Assembly (NCBI RefSeq): GCF_015680705.1
Contig: NZ_JADNYP010000001.1
Span: forward strand, 124,001 to 188,000
Length of the DNA stretch: 64,000 bases
Direction of reading: 5' to 3'
DNA from: Pseudomonas fulva
GTDB lineage: Bacteria > Pseudomonadota > Gammaproteobacteria > Pseudomonadales > Pseudomonadaceae
Part shown: positions 16,136-24,971 of the stretch, in pieces
How positions within the stretch are numbered: the first letter of the stretch is position 1
Layout of the letters: every line of letters begins with the position of its first letter
Program-made: the position numbers and the translations under genes
The notes under the pieces: model-generated
Told to the model about the DNA's origin: nothing
The model's input: the letters and a program-made list of their open reading frames with translations, nothing else
The model's database searches: none

Positions 16136-16163
16136 AGCCTCGCCAGCGGCAGCCGGCGAGGCT
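16136..16163. terminator. Hairpin downstream of the gluconate-dehydrogenase-type operon
   Basis: The exact 9-bp arms AGCCTCGCC and GGCGAGGCT enclose a 10-nt loop. It lies 62 nt past the cytochrome c stop (minus strand) within a 359-bp gene-free stretch (15866-16224) in which I see nothing else. It may stop transcription from the dehydrogenase operon. There is no strong T tract on the minus side. Confidence 0.5.
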
Positions 16164-16224
16164 TCATTCACCCGGCCGGACCACCCTGGACAGGTGGACA
16201 GGCCAGCATCACATGCAACGGACC

Positions 16225-17583
16225 TTACTCGGGCTCACTGGGCTTGACCGCCCTGTCGCCATGGGTATCCAGCGTCGCCCGTACCTGGGCCACCTGTTCG
16301 GCGGTCACCGCGGACGCCTGGTTCGACCAGCCCTGGCGCAAGAAGCTGGCCAGCTCGGCGACTTCCGCATCGCTCAGGCGCCAGGCGAAGCCGGGCATCG
16401 GCAGCACCGAAGGGGCGCGCTCGGTCGATGGCGTGCTGGCTCCAGCGAGAATCAGGTGGATCAGCGCCGTGGGGTTCTCGGCATTGACCACCGTGGCGCC
16501 ATCGAGACGCGGGAAGATCTGCGAGGCGCCTTCGCCAGAAACGAAGTGGCAGGCGTTGCAGTTGTCCAGGTACAGCCGCTGACCAAGGTCGAGGTCCTTG
16601 GCCGCGGTCAGCTTGGCGGTGGTCGCTTGGCTGCGCGAGGCTTCGTGGCGGTAGGGCCGCGCATGTCCATCGATGGACTTGAGATAGGCAGCGATCGCCT
16701 GCAGGTCCTCGTCGCTCATGTGCGAGGTGCTGTTGGCCACCACATCGGTCATCTCGCCGGCCACCGAGGCCTTGGCATTGCGCCCGCTGCCCAGGTACTC
16801 GACGATCTCTTCCTCGGTCCAGTGCGGCATGCCGCGCAGGGCCGGCACCGACCAGCCGTTGAGCTCGGCCCCGGCCAGGTAGTCGCCGTCCTGCTCGTCG
16901 AGCCCCTCTTCCTGCATGGTCAAGGCGCGCGGCGTGTGGCACGAACCACAATGCCCAAGGCCCTGGACCAGATAGGCCCCGCGCGCCAGCTGCGCATCGC
17001 CGCCGGCTTGCTGTCCGACGGCCAGCGCCTCGGGGGTTGGCGAGAACAGCGCCCGCCAGTAGGCCAGCGGCCAGCGGATCGACAGCGGCCAGGGGATGTC
17101 GTTGGCCTTGTTGGCTTGCTTGACCGGCTCCACGCCATGCATGAAATAGGCATACAAGGCCTGGATGTCCTCGTCGGAAACCCGTGCATACGAAGGGAAC
17201 GGCATGGCCGGGTACAACGCGCTGCCGTCGTGGCCGATGCCACGGCGCAAGGCGCGCTCGAACTGGCCATAACTCCAGCCGCCGATGCCGGTATCGGCAT
17301 CGGGGGTGATGTTGGTCGCATAGATGGTGCCGATCGGCGAGGCGATGCCCAGACCGCCAGCGAACGGCTTGCCACCGTCGTGACTGGTATGGCAGGCCAC
17401 GCAGTCACCGGCCCGCGCCAGATAGGCGCCCTTGTCGATCAACTGTGGGGTGACCGGCACGGCCAGCTGCGCCGAAGCGTCCCCGGAACGGTTGAGCAGC
17501 AGGCTCAGCGCCCAGCCCAGCAGCACGAGCGCCAGGCCCAGCACCAGCAACCCCAGCAGGATGGAGCGGAATCGGGTTTTCAT
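16225..17583 (-). CDS. Triheme cytochrome c subunit of membrane-bound gluconate/sugar dehydrogenase
   Basis: This 452-aa protein has an N-terminal membrane segment (ILLGLLVLGLALVLLGWAL) and three CxxCH haem-binding sites: CVACH near residue 60, CGSCH near 212 and CNACH near 340. This is the diagnostic pattern of the electron-transfer subunit of gluconate 2-dehydrogenase, 2-ketogluconate, sorbitol and alcohol dehydrogenases. It passes electrons from the FAD subunit to ubiquinone on the periplasmic face. The ATG at 17581-17583 is chosen over an upstream in-frame start at 17598 because it begins the signal anchor. It is third in the gamma - FAD - cytochrome operon, 11 bp after the FAD gene. Confidence 0.9.
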   Translation of the reverse strand: MKTRFRSILLGLLVLGLALVLLGWALSLLLNRSGDASAQLAVPVTPQLIDKGAYLARAGDCVACHTSHDGGKPFAGGLGIASPIGTIYATNITPDADTGIGGWSYGQFERALRRGIGHDGSALYPAMPFPSYARVSDEDIQALYAYFMHGVEPVKQANKANDIPWPLSIRWPLAYWRALFSPTPEALAVGQQAGGDAQLARGAYLVQGLGHCGSCHTPRALTMQEEGLDEQDGDYLAGAELNGWSVPALRGMPHWTEEEIVEYLGSGRNAKASVAGEMTDVVANSTSHMSDEDLQAIAAYLKSIDGHARPYRHEASRSQATTAKLTAAKDLDLGQRLYLDNCNACHFVSGEGASQIFPRLDGATVVNAENPTALIHLILAGASTPSTERAPSVLPMPGFAWRLSDAEVAELASFLRQGWSNQASAVTAEQVAQVRATLDTHGDRAVKPSEPE

Positions 17584-17594
17584 CGTCGCGCTCC

Positions 17595-19364
17595 TCATGC
17601 TTGTACCAGCGGGCCAGGGTTCTTCAGGTACTGTTCCTTGATGGCCTGGGCGGCGAACAGGGTCAGCGCGCCGATCAACGCCGTCGGGTTGGCCTGGAAG
17701 TTCTGCGGGAAGGCGTTGCCGCCCGGAACGAACACGTTGTGCACGTCCCAGCTTTGCAGGTAGCGGTTCAGCGCGCTGGTGCGGGGCGACTCGCCCATCA
17801 CCGCGCCACCGACGTTGTGGGTCGACACGTACTGGGTGATGTCCCAGTGCGAGTCCATGGCCAGGTAGCTTTCGCTGTAGCTGTCGGGATTGAGCTCCTT
17901 GGTGATGTCCTGCACGATGCCGCGCAGGTACTGCTGCAGCTTGAGCTCATTGGGCCGCCAGTCGAAGGTGATGCGCAGCAGCGGCTGGCCCCAGGGATCC
18001 TTGTAGTTCGGATCCAGGTCGAGGAAGTGGTCACGGTAGGACATGCAGCCCGTGGAGATGCTGACCTTCATGGAGTGGCCGTACCACTCCTGCAGGCTTT
18101 CCTTCCAGCCGTCCCCCCAGTTCGGCGAGCCCGGCGGCAGCGACGTGCCGATCGGTGCGCCGGTGGCCTGGGAGCTGTGGATCTTCGCGCCGCCGATGAT
18201 GCCCAGCCCCGGGCCATCGAAGTTGCCCGGCGAAATGTCGTTGAACATCTGGCCGGTGGCACCGGCGGTGGCGAACGGGTTGAAGCGCTTGTCCTTGAAG
18301 AACAGCGTGGTACCGCCGACGCTCAGGTAGGCATAGTCGCGACCGATGGTGCCCTCGCCGGTCAACGGATCGTAGGGCTTGCCGATGCCCGAGAGCAGCA
18401 TCAGCCGCACATTGACGAACTGGAAGCCGGCCAGGATCACGATCTTGGCCGGCTGGAAGACCTCGTTGCCCTCGTTGTCGGCATAGGTCACGCCACGCGC
18501 GGTCTTGCCGTCGGGGTGCAGGTCCACGCGCAGGACGTTGGCATTGGTGCGATAGGAAAAGTTGTCCATGCGCTTGAGCGCATCCATCACCGCGGTCTGT
18601 GGCGATGCCTTGGAGAAGTTCAGGCACGGGTACTTGCTGCAGAAGCCGCAGTAGTTGCAGGGCGCAATCTGGTTGCCGTAGGGGTTCTTCCAGGCTTGCG
18701 AGACATTCGCCGATGGGTTGGGGAATGGGTGGTAGCCGAGCTTGCGCGCGGCGTCGGCGAACATCTTGCAGTTGAGCGTGTCCTGCAGTGGCGGCAGCGG
18801 GAACGGGTTGGAACGCGGCCCTTCGAACGGGTCGCCGCCGTCGATGATGCGGCCCTGCAGGTTACCGGTGTTGCCCGAGGCTCCGCAGATCTTGTCGAAC
18901 TTGTCCAGGTAGGGCTCGATTTCTTCCCAGGTGAACGGGTAGTCGCCGATGCGCATGTTCTCGTCCAGCTGGCCGGGGGCATAGGCCTGCTCGGCATAGG
19001 TCTTGAGCTTGATGTCGGTCGGCGTCGGCCGGATCAGCACGCCGGTCCAGTGCAGGCCCGAGCCCCCCACCCCGGTACCTGGCACGAAGGCGCCCCACTG
19101 GCGGGTCGGCAGCGCCGTGCTGTTCATGTTGTGTCGTACCGTCAACGCCGCGGCCTTGGGCGTGGCCATGATCTTGTTGCGCATGCCGTAGGCATACTGG
19201 TCGGCCGGCTTAGGATAGGCGAAGTCGGCGTTCGGCCGGTCCTCGCCGCGCTCCAGCGCGCGTACCTTCAGACCCGCCTGGGCCAGCTCGATGCTCATCA
19301 GCGAGCCGGTCCAGCCGAGGCCGACGACGACCACGTCGACTTCGTCATTGGTGATGTTTGCCAT
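17595..19364 (-). CDS. GMC-family FAD dehydrogenase subunit (gluconate 2-dehydrogenase type)
   Basis: This 589-aa flavoprotein oxidises gluconate or a related sugar acid/polyol in the periplasm. The N-terminal FAD fold is VVVVGLGWTGSLMS. The second GMC signature region is GTGVGGSGLHWTG. A cysteine cluster CNYCGFCSKYPC near residue 233 is as expected for the iron-sulphur site of this membrane-bound class. The C-terminal catalytic region has STHNVGG. There is no signal peptide, consistent with co-export on the Tat signal of the gamma subunit encoded just upstream. The precise sugar substrate is not determined; 2-ketogluconate or sorbitol enzymes look alike. Confidence 0.9.
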   Translation of the reverse strand: MANITNDEVDVVVVGLGWTGSLMSIELAQAGLKVRALERGEDRPNADFAYPKPADQYAYGMRNKIMATPKAAALTVRHNMNSTALPTRQWGAFVPGTGVGGSGLHWTGVLIRPTPTDIKLKTYAEQAYAPGQLDENMRIGDYPFTWEEIEPYLDKFDKICGASGNTGNLQGRIIDGGDPFEGPRSNPFPLPPLQDTLNCKMFADAARKLGYHPFPNPSANVSQAWKNPYGNQIAPCNYCGFCSKYPCLNFSKASPQTAVMDALKRMDNFSYRTNANVLRVDLHPDGKTARGVTYADNEGNEVFQPAKIVILAGFQFVNVRLMLLSGIGKPYDPLTGEGTIGRDYAYLSVGGTTLFFKDKRFNPFATAGATGQMFNDISPGNFDGPGLGIIGGAKIHSSQATGAPIGTSLPPGSPNWGDGWKESLQEWYGHSMKVSISTGCMSYRDHFLDLDPNYKDPWGQPLLRITFDWRPNELKLQQYLRGIVQDITKELNPDSYSESYLAMDSHWDITQYVSTHNVGGAVMGESPRTSALNRYLQSWDVHNVFVPGGNAFPQNFQANPTALIGALTLFAAQAIKEQYLKNPGPLVQA

Positions 19365-19402
19365 TGTCCTTGATCCTTGTTCGCTCTACCGCTGGTGCTG
19401 GT

Positions 19403-20122
19403 TCAACCGCGCGCGCCACTGAGGCTGACCGGTCCGAGGGGGTACGGGACGTTGTGCTGCGCGACCCATTCCAGGTAACTGGCCCGGGCACCGGGGAAAC
19501 CGATGGCGATCCACGCCTTCATGCCCCGATTGCCGCCGTAGATGGGGTCGGCCAGGTAGCCTTGCTTGGCATGGGTCAGCAGCTCGCTGAAGAACAGCCC
19601 CGGCTTGAGCGTGGTTTCGCCGACACTGGCGAAATCCACCTGGCCGCCCTGCAGCTGCTTGAGCAGAGCGGTCTGCGCCGGCGCGTCGAGCGCGGCGAAG
19701 CTGCGCCCGTGGCGGGCCTGGCACCAGGCTTCGGTGCAGGCGATGCCCTTGCGGTAGATGTCCTGGGGGGTATAGGGCAACTGATAACCCAAGGTCGGCG
19801 GCGCATTGACGTCGAACGGCCCTTCCAGGTACAGCTCGCTGCCCAGATCGCCGGCCAGCTGCTGGTCGAGAAACACCGGGACGTTGGCCTCCAGCCCGCC
19901 GGGGCCGCGCCCGCCGCCCGGAATCAGCCGGTCGCAGGCCGCCATGACGAAGGCCCATTCGGCGGCGCTGAAGAAGGTCGGTCGGTAACCATCGAGGTCC
20001 GGTGCGACCATCTCGGCGGCATCGGCGGCGCTCAGGCCCTGGATCGTCACGCCGATCGCGGGCAGGGCGACAAGGGAAGAAAGCAGGAACTTTCTTCGGG
20101 AGGTTTGCTTCGACAACAACAT
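19403..20122 (-). CDS. Gluconate 2-dehydrogenase gamma subunit with Tat signal
   Basis: This 239-aa protein has a twin-arginine signal (SRRKFLLSSLVALPA) and the family's conserved FFSAAEWAFVMAACDRLIPG and GNRGMKAWIAIGFPG segments. It binds the FAD subunit and carries it across the inner membrane through the Tat system. It is first in the three-gene operon, 38 bp before the FAD subunit gene. The order gamma - FAD - cytochrome c matches known Pseudomonas gluconate dehydrogenase loci. Confidence 0.88.
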   Translation of the reverse strand: MLLSKQTSRRKFLLSSLVALPAIGVTIQGLSAADAAEMVAPDLDGYRPTFFSAAEWAFVMAACDRLIPGGGRGPGGLEANVPVFLDQQLAGDLGSELYLEGPFDVNAPPTLGYQLPYTPQDIYRKGIACTEAWCQARHGRSFAALDAPAQTALLKQLQGGQVDFASVGETTLKPGLFFSELLTHAKQGYLADPIYGGNRGMKAWIAIGFPGARASYLEWVAQHNVPYPLGPVSLSGARG

Positions 20123-20261
20123 GGAGGTTCACCTATGACTGATCACGTGGAAACCTGGGATGGCGGGCCGACTTCTGGCGTTCGGCTCGACGATGGCATA
20201 CCTGTGCTCTGGCGCATCCCTGGCGTCAACAGGTCGACTGCCTGGCCTCTCGGTTGGTTCC

Positions 20262-20294
20262 CGCGCTGGCGAAGTCGTTCTGTTCGCCAGCGCG
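20262..20294 (-). terminator. Long perfect hairpin downstream of the OBAP lipoprotein gene
   Basis: The arms CGCGCTGGCGAA and TTCGCCAGCGCG are exact over 12 bp with a 9-nt loop, starting 10 nt past the lipoprotein stop on the minus strand. No T tract follows, so it may be a Rho-dependent or RNA-stability element. It lies between the lipoprotein gene and the dehydrogenase operon. Confidence 0.5.
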
Positions 20295-20304
20295 CAGGCC
20301 GGGG

Positions 20305-21126
20305 CTAGCGGCTCGTTGGCCGCACCGAGCGGGCATTTTCCTCAGGCGCGGAGGCTGGCCGTGGATGCAGGTGGACATGGCCGGTCGGGTCGGGAATCTG
20401 CACCACCTTTCCCGACTGCCAGGCATCGGCGCCGCGCTCCACCGGTGCCGGCCGGATACTGGCGCGGGCGCGGCGATGCTCGGCGGTGTCGACGCCCAGG
20501 CGCTGGTCCCGCTGGCGCAGCATGGCCGGGTCGATCTGGCCATCGGCGGTGAAGCCCATCATCAGCTGCGGGACGCCCAGCGGCAGCTCCAGGTCCTGGT
20601 CGGTGTGCCAGGTGTGCCAGGTCTTGCCATAGGTATCGGCCAGCTTGCTCATCAGCCGGGTTTCGGCGGCCAGCGGCACGCCGGGGGCAATCAGCGTGCC
20701 GGAGGTGACTTCGTGGGCATGGCTGTGCCAGAGGGCCTTTTCCTCGGTGGGCAGGCTGGCGAACAGGCGTTTGCTGATGATGTATTCCACGCCCATCAGC
20801 CGCGCATCGCTGACGTTGCCGTCATAGATCACGCACTGGATCACTTCCTCGTTGACGATGGCGCAATAGTGGTGCGCCTCCATCTGGACGTGGGGGTGAC
20901 CGTTGTAGAAATGGAAGCCGTCGAGGTAGGCATTGAGCTGGTCGATCGGCGGCCGGCTCTGCAACGCTTCGGCACCGAGTTCGAGCAACTGCGTGTCGGC
21001 CTGCTTGGGCTGCCCGGGCGGCGCCACCGGGGATTCGGTGTCGTGCCCCGCGCAGCCTTGCAGCGCCAGGCACAGCAGCGCCAGCCCAGATCCATTGCGC
21101 CATCGACCTTGCTTGTTGCCCCGCAT
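20305..21126 (-). CDS. OBAP-family (DUF1264) lipoprotein
   Basis: This 273-aa protein has a lipoprotein signal (LALLCLALQGC, lipidated Cys25). The body is typical of the oil-body-associated protein family: GFHFYNGHPHVQMEAHHYC, then NEEVIQCVIYDG and PTEEKALWHSHAHEV. The family is found in plants, fungi and bacteria. Its bacterial function is not known to me; an envelope location is expected from the signal. AAGGAG precedes the ATG. It stands alone between a hairpin and the DUF72 gene. Confidence 0.85.
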   Translation of the reverse strand: MRGNKQGRWRNGSGLALLCLALQGCAGHDTESPVAPPGQPKQADTQLLELGAEALQSRPPIDQLNAYLDGFHFYNGHPHVQMEAHHYCAIVNEEVIQCVIYDGNVSDARLMGVEYIISKRLFASLPTEEKALWHSHAHEVTSGTLIAPGVPLAAETRLMSKLADTYGKTWHTWHTDQDLELPLGVPQLMMGFTADGQIDPAMLRQRDQRLGVDTAEHRRARASIRPAPVERGADAWQSGKVVQIPDPTGHVHLHPRPASAPEENARSVRPTSR

Positions 21127-21210
21127 GTCATTCTCCTTTCCCTGTGGTGGTACGAACCCGCTTCTACAGCAGAGGGCCGGGCGGGCGGAAAGTTTGATCC
21201 GATTGCGCCA

Positions 21211-21921
21211 TCACAGCTGCTCGGCGATGGCCAGGGCATTGCCCAGCGCCGCGCCAGCGGCGGTGTTGTCGAAAATGCACCAGGTCGGCACGCCCGTGTC
21301 CACCGAGGCGCGCAGGCGCTGGGCGAACGCCTCCAGCAAGGCGGGCGGGTAGTCGCTGTAGTAGATCCGCGGCGTGCCATGCAGGCGCCAGTAGACCAGG
21401 CCCGGCCAGCCGCCCGGAGCGGCATCGTTCGCAAACCGTGGCGGGTCGACCGCCACCTGGGCGACTTGCAGGTCCACCAGCAATGCCTGGGCCTGGCGCC
21501 AGGATGCATGGCGCGGCTCGATCGCCAGCGGGCCGGCATAGCGCTGGCGCACCACCTCGAGGAAGCCGCGTGCCACGACCGGCTCGAAAGCCAGCGAAGG
21601 CGGCAACTGCACCAGCAGGCAACCGAGCTGCGCGCCCAGCTCGGTACATTCGCCAAGAAATGCCTCCAGCGGCGCCTGGCAATCGACCAGGCGTCGTTCG
21701 TGGGTGATCGCCTGGGGCAGCTTCACCGAAAAGCGAAACCCTGGCGGCACCGACGCCGCCCAGCGCGCATAGGTCGCCGGGCGGTGCGGACGGTAGAAGG
21801 AGCTGTTGATCTCCACGGCATCGAGCCGTGCCGAATAGCGCTGCAACTGGCTGCCCGCGCTGGGGAAACGATCGAAGTAAGGCCGGGATAGACTCCAGCC
21901 AGCGGTGCCCAGGTGGATCAT
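21211..21921 (-). CDS. DUF72 domain protein
   Basis: This 236-aa protein has family hallmarks: IHLGTAGWSLSRPYF at the start, AVEINSSFYRPH near residue 40, FSVKLPQAITHERRL, and YWRLHGTPRIYYSDY near the C-terminus. DUF72 (YecE-like) proteins have a TIM-barrel shape and no firmly established activity. The ATG at 21919-21921 has GGAG 8 nt upstream. An in-frame upstream start at 21942 lacks family similarity. There is no obvious operon partner. Confidence 0.88.
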   Translation of the reverse strand: MIHLGTAGWSLSRPYFDRFPSAGSQLQRYSARLDAVEINSSFYRPHRPATYARWAASVPPGFRFSVKLPQAITHERRLVDCQAPLEAFLGECTELGAQLGCLLVQLPPSLAFEPVVARGFLEVVRQRYAGPLAIEPRHASWRQAQALLVDLQVAQVAVDPPRFANDAAPGGWPGLVYWRLHGTPRIYYSDYPPALLEAFAQRLRASVDTGVPTWCIFDNTAAGAALGNALAIAEQL

Positions 21922-22242
21922 CCGAGGTTCTCCGGGTGGCAATGCGGGTGTGGAGTGAGCGCGGCTCGGGTTGGTTCCATCATCGAGGCGTGTGCGCGGC
22001 CATCACAGGCGGCCTGGCGAGGTTCTGGCCACGCCTGGATTCATGCATTGTCGTGGAAGGTTTCGAAGCGTTTTCCAGCCGTGTTCTTGATGCCCGCCAT
22101 GACGCGCCGCGCCTTCATCCGGTTCACCAACCTGCCCCCCGCACTCGCCCGACGAGGCGCTTCGCCGTGGCTGGGGGAACGTGCTGGCTACGCTCCTGTC
22201 TGCGGTCACCTGGAGCCCAGCGGCATGCCGCGCAGCGACGAG
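21922..22242. other. 321-bp intergenic stretch with a possible 25-codon mini-ORF
   Basis: No established gene is visible here. On the minus strand an ATG at 22116-22118 opens a 25-codon frame to a stop at 22041, reading MKARRVMAGIK and ending ETFHDNA with ordinary Pseudomonas codons. The frame is also open upstream of that ATG. It could be a micro-protein, the decayed end of a gene, or chance. I cannot assign it. Confidence 0.2.
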
Positions 22243-23118
22243 TCACAACCACCACGCCAGGACCAGCGGCAGGAACACGAACGACAGCGCCGTCGAGCAC
22301 ATCACCAGGTTGGCCACCTGCTCGGGCGAGCGATCGGCGCGTATCGCCAGCAGGTAGTTGAACACCGCCACCGGCATGGCCGACTGCACCACCAGCACCG
22401 CCCGCGCCAGCGGCTCCAGGTCCAGGGCCAGGCCGAGCGCCCAGCCCACCGCCGCGCCGAGCAGCAGGCGCAGCCCACCGAGCAGCAGGCCGCTGCCGAC
22501 ATGGCGCAGGTGGATGCTCGCCAGCGATACGCCCAGGGTCAGCAGCATCAGAGGGATGGTCATGCCACCGAGCAGGTCCACGGTGTTGCCGAGCCAGCGT
22601 GGCAGTTCCAGGTCGAGGAAGATGATCGGCATGGCCAGCACCAGGCTGATGACGATGGGATTGCGCAGCAGCGCCTTCAGTGACGTGACGCCGCCGGACA
22701 GGACGATGCCCAGGGTGAACTGGAAGATCGACAGCGTCAGGAAGAACGCCACCGCCAGCGCCAGGCCCTGCTCGCCGAAGGCATAGAGGCTGATCGGCAG
22801 CCCCATGTTGCCAGTATTGGGGAACATGAATGCCGGTACCAGCACGCGCCAGTGCAGCTTCGACAGGCGGCTGACCAGCAGCCCGGCCAGCGCCATGCCA
22901 AGCATGCACAGCACGCAGGCCAGGGCCATGTGGGTGAAGGCGAGCGGATCCAGGCGGGTGCGGCTCAAGGTCGACAGCACCAGCGAGGGCGTGCCGATGG
23001 TCATCACCAGCCGGGCGATGAATTCGACGGGATAACTGGCGCCCGAGCGCGCCCAGGCAAAACCGAGCCCGGCGACGATGAACACGGGAGCGAGCACGGC
23101 GAACAGCGAGCCCAGCAT
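22243..23118 (-). CDS. AEC-family (auxin efflux carrier-like) transporter
   Basis: This 291-aa inner-membrane protein has about ten hydrophobic segments, including FPNTGNMGLPISLYAFGEQG, the signature of AEC permeases. These move small organic acids such as malate or malonate. The start at 23116-23118 has AAGGAA 7 nt upstream. Longer in-frame readings to 23400 begin in the intergenic control region. It is divergent from the MFS gene at 23478 across about 360 bp that contains two hairpins. Confidence 0.85.
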   Translation of the reverse strand: MLGSLFAVLAPVFIVAGLGFAWARSGASYPVEFIARLVMTIGTPSLVLSTLSRTRLDPLAFTHMALACVLCMLGMALAGLLVSRLSKLHWRVLVPAFMFPNTGNMGLPISLYAFGEQGLALAVAFFLTLSIFQFTLGIVLSGGVTSLKALLRNPIVISLVLAMPIIFLDLELPRWLGNTVDLLGGMTIPLMLLTLGVSLASIHLRHVGSGLLLGGLRLLLGAAVGWALGLALDLEPLARAVLVVQSAMPVAVFNYLLAIRADRSPEQVANLVMCSTALSFVFLPLVLAWWL

Positions 23119-23200
23119 GGCAGGTTTCCTTCTCTTCGAAACCGCCCATCCTAGAAGCTGCGCGTGCCCGCGGGCAAGAAAGAATGTCCGTGACGTCATA

Positions 23201-23247
23201 GCACTGGCCAGCAGTTTGTGCCTGCGACGGGCCAACCAGGCCAGTGC
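23201..23247. promoter_or_regulatory. Large inverted repeat in the divergent AEC/MFS promoter region
   Basis: The exact 9-bp arms GCACTGGCC and GGCCAGTGC are separated by 29 bp. TGACGTCA, itself a palindrome, lies 4 bp outside the left arm. It occupies the middle of a 359-bp gene-free region between divergent transporters. An operator for a shared regulator or a cruciform is possible. Confidence 0.35.
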
Positions 23248-23270
23248 GTCACTCTGTCGCAGGTCAGGCT

Positions 23271-23291
23271 GTCGAAAATGTTCTTTTCGAC
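23271..23291. promoter_or_regulatory. 21-bp dyad GTCGAAAA-N5-TTTTCGAC
   Basis: The perfect 8-bp arms enclose TGTTC in the divergent AEC/MFS region. A TAGAAT hexamer at 23317-23322 could be the -10 of the plus-strand MFS gene, placing the dyad just upstream of its -35. This is a typical position for a regulator. The binding protein is unknown. Confidence 0.4.
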
Positions 23292-23477
23292 GAGCACAAG
23301 CACCCATGACTTGGCCTAGAATCCGCCATCTTTCCAGCCTGCCCCAACCGACCACCCTTGCCCTGGCCCGATCATCCGATCCCGCGCCACGGCAGCGCAC
23401 GCCCGTGCGCTCGCGTCATGGCCTGGCGCAGCCATCTGGACTGATGCTCGTATGCAACATCATCTACTGAGGTCTAT

Positions 23478-24800
23478 ATGTCTGTGCACCTGCTGGCGAT
23501 GGCGCTGGCACCTTTGCTCGGGTTGTTCATCGTCGGTCTCGGCAATGGCTTCCTGTCCTCCCTGACCACCTTGCGCCTGGACGCAGCCGGCGAGTCGGCG
23601 ACCATGATCGGTATCGTTTCGTCGGCGTACTTCATCGGTCTGACCATCGGCGCGCTGTTCAACGACCGGCTGATCCTGCGCATCGGGCATATCCGCGCCT
23701 ACAGCAGCTTTGCCTCGCTGATCGCGGTGACCATCCTGCTGCAGGCGCTGGTCCATGATGCCTGGGGCTGGGCCGTGCTGCGCCTGGTCAGTGGCTGGGC
23801 GACGGTCGGGGTGTTCCTGGTGATCGAAAGCTGGCTGCTGCTGGCCGCCGCGCCCAAGGTCCGTGGCCGCCTGCTGGCGCTGTACATGATCGCCCTGTAC
23901 GGCTCTGGCATGCTTGGCCAGGCCGGGCTCGGCTGGCTGGCGCAACTGGACGATGCCGCACCGTTCATGGTGGCTGCGATGCTGGCGGCGCTGTCGGTGG
24001 TGCCGATCGTGATCCTGCCTCGGGTGTCGCCGCTGCTCGAGCGAGTCGAGCCGCTCAAGCCACGGCAGTTGCTCAACGTGACCCCCACCGGGCTGGTCGG
24101 CTGCTTCGGCTCCGGCGTCGCGATCGCCGCGGTGTATACCTTGCTGCCGCTGTACCTGCAACGCATCGGCATGGACATCAGCGAAGTCGGCCACATGATG
24201 GCCAGTACCATTCTCGGCGCGATGGTCCTGCAGTACCCGGTGGGCCGCTGGTCCGACCGTCGTGACCGGCAGACCGTGCTGATCGCCCTCGGCCTGCTCT
24301 GCGTGGTGCTGTCGCTGGTGTTCCTGGTCTTGCCGCCCGCCTCGCCGCTGCTGATCGGCCTGCTGTTCCTGCTCGGTGGCGGGGTGTTCGCGATCTATCC
24401 GGTGGCGGTCAGCCATGCCGCCGACCGAGCTCCGGTCGAGGAGCTGGTGCCGATGATCCAGGGCCTGCTGTTGATCAACTCGCTGGGCTCGGCCATCAGC
24501 CCGCTGCTGATTTCCTCGGTGATGAACAAGGTTGGCGAAGCCGGGCTGTTCTGGGCGTTCGCGGTGATCAACCTGGCATTGGTGGCGTTCTTCCTCTGGC
24601 GTCGCGGCGAACGTCCGGCACCGGTGGCCTCCTCGCCGTTCACCGCGGCCACGCCATTCTCGCCCACCGGGGCGGAACTGCGGGTCACTGATGACCTGAT
24701 CCAGGCAGCCAGCGAGCATGGCGAGCATGACGATGCCGCGCTCGCCGACGGTCAGGCGCCGGTGGCCGCGCGTGAACGTGAGCGCGATACCGTCGCCTGA
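23478..24800 (+). CDS. MFS transporter (YcaD-like)
   Basis: This 440-aa protein has twelve hydrophobic segments. The loop LYLQRIGMDISEVGHMMA and the motif GRWSDRRDRQTVL (MFS motif A) between segments are clear. Organisation and length fit the YcaD-like MFS subgroup, whose substrates are undefined. A charged C-terminal tail of about 40 residues (HGEHDDAALADG) extends past the last membrane segment. A stem without a T tract follows. It is divergent from the AEC gene. Confidence 0.82.
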   Translation: MSVHLLAMALAPLLGLFIVGLGNGFLSSLTTLRLDAAGESATMIGIVSSAYFIGLTIGALFNDRLILRIGHIRAYSSFASLIAVTILLQALVHDAWGWAVLRLVSGWATVGVFLVIESWLLLAAAPKVRGRLLALYMIALYGSGMLGQAGLGWLAQLDDAAPFMVAAMLAALSVVPIVILPRVSPLLERVEPLKPRQLLNVTPTGLVGCFGSGVAIAAVYTLLPLYLQRIGMDISEVGHMMASTILGAMVLQYPVGRWSDRRDRQTVLIALGLLCVVLSLVFLVLPPASPLLIGLLFLLGGGVFAIYPVAVSHAADRAPVEELVPMIQGLLLINSLGSAISPLLISSVMNKVGEAGLFWAFAVINLALVAFFLWRRGERPAPVASSPFTAATPFSPTGAELRVTDDLIQAASEHGEHDDAALADGQAPVAARERERDTVA

Positions 24801-24817
24801 CCGACCGCGACGTATGC

Positions 24818-24844
24818 CCTGGGCGGCTTGGCCGGCCGCCCGGG
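24818..24844 (+). terminator. Hairpin after the MFS gene
   Basis: The 10-bp stem CCTGGGCGGC/GCCGCCCGGG (one G-U pair) with a 7-nt loop starts 17 nt after the stop. No T tract follows. Confidence 0.45.
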
Positions 24845-24971
24845 ACGAGGCCTTGACGGCTCGAATCGCTGCGGCAGGACCTGTATCGGCGCGAAAACTG
24901 TCTACCTTGTGATTAAGGCAAGCAAGTCCCGCGAAGCGGCCCGCTTCGACCTGTCACAGGAGACGTCACCC

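Noticed and set aside
16060..19373. Long plus-strand open frames over the dehydrogenase operon
   Set aside because: The minus strand carries three clear subunits with haem, FAD and Tat motifs; the plus frames are shadows.
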